This document shows positions 62,002 to 64,000 of a stretch of 64,000 bases of DNA, piece after piece. The stretch spans positions 169,357,498 through 169,421,497 of the forward strand of contig JAPWDM010000001.1 of assembly GCA_035578155.1 (NCBI GenBank), in the 5' to 3' direction. This DNA is from Brachynemurus nebulosus. Taxonomy: Eukaryota > Arthropoda > Insecta > Neuroptera > Myrmeleontidae. Under the pieces are notes generated by a model. That model worked only from the letters and a program-made list of their open reading frames with translations, was not told the DNA's origin and searched no databases. Made by a program: the position numbers and the translations under genes. Within the stretch, counting starts at the first letter, position 1. The number at the start of each line of letters is the position of its first letter.

Positions 62002-62955
62002 TAATAAAAATCACATATGAATATACGTCTTTCATTGCAACTGTAATTTTATAATATGGAAAACGAATCAGTGAGTCCCATAATGATTTACAATTTGTAT
62101 AGAATTTCCAAATGTAAAAATGTAATAAATTATTATGTTATTATAGGAAATTTGTTTCTGGGCCCCGCTTTTTGTCGGGCTGGCCCCGGAAATAATTCAT
62201 TAAAAAGATTTTAATTAACCTAACAATAGTATTTTCTTTATGTAAGTTTATTTTCTTGTGACTTGCTGGAATATTAAGATGGATGACATCTACCACCGCG
62301 GTAATGACATCATCATCTGGTAATTCTGCTTTAGAGGATCACATGGGATATAATTCATCAGTTTCCCCATAATACCGTAAGTCATATCGCGGCTGGCTGC
62401 TCATAGTAGTGATCCTCACCCTATCTACGCCAGACATTGTCCATACTAATCTATCTTGATTTGCGTCTCCGGTACTAATTGAACTTACACTGAGCGAAAG
62501 TTATCATCGCATGAATTTATTATGATGTGTTTAAATTTTATAACATGAGTGTAGACATTGCTTGGTGGCGCGGCGTATCGTTTGCATGTAAGTGGTACGC
62601 GGAGTGGTAGGTTCAAAACAACGGAACGAAGTGTTCGGAACTGAACGGAATGGAACCACCGTACTATATCATACCATTCACATCGATGCAATATTTCAAT
62701 TTTGCATTGAATAATAAGCGTTGAGCGAATAGCGGCGAGCGTAGGTACATGAGCAGGCGGATGAACCGCCATGTTCTTCTCTCATATCTGGAATGAAATA
62801 TTCTATTAATTAAAACCATATATACACAAAGAAAACAAGAGGAGAAAAATGCAGTCAAGTAATATGTTGATTCCATGTACCTATACCGACATATTATATT
62901 AGTTTTGTTAAGTTCAATAGTCGTACAATTGTATAGTCATTTCATTCATTTATAT
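62002..62955. other. No gene recognised; GC-rich hairpin at 62160
   Basis: GGGCCCCGC...GGCTGGCCCCGG at 62160-62190 can form a short stem and resembles a TE end. The overlapping minus frames 62485-62772 and 62664-62876 have no known domain. Confidence 0.4.
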
Positions 62956-62959
62956 TTAA

Positions 62960-63779
62960 GGGGAGGTTTACTTGAGAGTCGTTAAAAAAAATCGATTTTT
63001 TTTTTTTGCAGAAATTGGTAGTTAATTATGTGTAGAATATGTTTCCAAAGTGATTTTGCTGAAAGTAATTTAAGGGAAGGTTTACTTGAGATTTGATAAA
63101 AAAAATCGATTTTTTTTGCCGAAATTGATAGCAAATTATGTGTAGAATATGTTCCCAAAGTGATTTTGCTGAAAATAATTTAAAATTTTGAAAATATAAA
63201 ATTTTGAAAATACGTTTTTTTATATATATTTTATAATATCTCGGAACTACATTTTTGGAACTGGTGGACACGATAACTCAAAAACTATTCGATGGATCGT
63301 TTTTTTTTAAATTTTTTATTTTAAAGATAATTCAATTCTTCGGCACCTCTACCTATGTTCGATATACTTTCACTATTTTTTTTATTTTTAAATTTACTTT
63401 AAAAAGCGAAAAATAAGACAAAAGTCGTAACCAAAAGTTCAAACATCTGCCATTTTTTTTCCTTTAGCAATTTATTAATATTATAGGTAGAGTTGCCGGT
63501 ACTCTTCATATATTTTATAAATCTTTTTTGTTTTTGGATTTCGGTGGTTTATTACCGGCGGTAGGATGTCCACCAACAAGGCATTGGATTTTCGGGTCGT
63601 CACACTGCACTATCTATAAAATGGACACTTGTTATATTTTTCATGGAAAATTTTTTTTTGTGTAGTTTAACACTTAATAAATATGTGCACAAAATTTTAA
63701 ATTGATATTTACTTCCGTTCTTGAGAAAAAAATTCTAGAAAAATACATAATTTTTAAGGACTCTCGAGTAAATCTCTCT
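62960..63779. mobile_element. TTAA-flanked element with TTTACTTGAGAGTC ends and a duplicated left end
   Basis: TTAA (62956-62959) GGGGAGGTTTACTTGAGAGTC and, at the right, GACTCTCGAGTAAATCTCTC(T) TTAA (63780-63783) are inverted with a few mismatches. The first ~114 bp including TTAA recurs at 63070 (TTAAGGGAAGGTTTACTTGA), giving a tandem duplication of the left terminus. No transposase; minus frame 63026-63271 is an artefact. Confidence 0.7.
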
Positions 63780-63783
63780 TTAA

Positions 63784-64000
63784 TAGAAAATTATAATATG
63801 TATAAAAGTGGCAATGATTTATAATTTTTTAATATACCTACGAAACAATATCTAAGAAGGAACGTTGTCTAACTATAACTTTCAAAAGATTTTGAGACTT
63901 CGCCGGATCGTAGATCTTACTAAAAGTAATCACGAGCCATACCGATTTAGTTCGTGTCCTTAAATGGCTTAAAGAGGCAAAACTGGTCCTTGAAAATTTG
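63784..64000. other. Right edge of the window, no feature recognised
   Basis: Nothing identified in the last 217 bases. Confidence 0.5.

Noticed and set aside
62485..62876. Two overlapping minus-strand frames of 70-95 codons
   Set aside because: No recognised domain, no splice or promoter context, and they overlap each other.

Overview
This window is AT-rich animal DNA, most likely from an insect. The evidence is indirect: a mariner transposase remnant, piggyBac-type TTAA elements, HINE-like (Helentron-derived) repeats, many TA-flanked MITEs, long (TA)n tracts and no bacterial gene organisation. A hemipteran such as an aphid would fit, because I recall the protein family at 1396-3654 as repeated in aphid genomes, but I cannot prove this. 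I find no convincing host protein-coding gene. The window reads as intergenic or long-intron DNA filled with nested transposons, most of them non-autonomous.

Layout. 871-4383: a 3.5 kb element with about 420 bp terminal inverted repeats, carrying one 752-codon frame broken by a single in-frame stop; its C-terminal half looks like a PIN/XPG(FEN1)-type nuclease. 5478-5935: a LINE-like tail. 6671-6913: a small MITE. 8461-10590, 19355-21076 and 33808-35508: three copies of a HINE-like repeat, each with a (TA)n tract. 11405-11988 and 12001-13179: two foldback elements, the second packed with FTZ-F1/ERR-type nuclear-receptor motifs. 14228-14855: GATGC-rich element. 15655-15826: foldback with tRNA B-box-like arms. 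16323-16875: pogo/Tigger-like MITE. 23152-24077: internally deleted mariner next to a 200 bp TA tract. 24590-26345: tandem repeats and hairpins. 27401-29185: a nest of at least four elements, including a piggyBac-type MITE.

31740-33150: a foldback and a duplicated TE segment. 36397-36847 and 56358-56804: two inverted copies of one MITE. 37430-37680: a tandem array in a possible LTR-type leader. 39063-39459, 41454-41671 and 42202-42408: TA-flanked MITEs. 44164-45039, 46611-47414 and 60724-61593: a TTAA-flanked family with CACTAGTG in its ends. 47876-48793: a CCCAGC-ended element. 48960-49340 and 55840-56230: related tandem repeats. 50044-50265: hairpin element. 52490-53894: a foldback with nearly identical arms whose loop holds an array of alternating 16 and 25 bp palindromes. 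56871-58928: a 2.06 kb TA-flanked element with repeated copies of its own terminal motif. 59700-60655: a second piggyBac-type MITE invaded by a truncated LINE. 62960-63779: another TTAA element with a duplicated end.

The parts do not form a pathway. What connects them is transposition: autonomous donors (mostly absent here) mobilised short derivatives, which then inserted into one another, often at TA or TTAA. The most unusual items are the PIN-nuclease element, the palindrome array at 53294-53476, the nuclear-receptor motif cluster at 12414-12706 and the repeated insertion at a palindrome centre at 27514.
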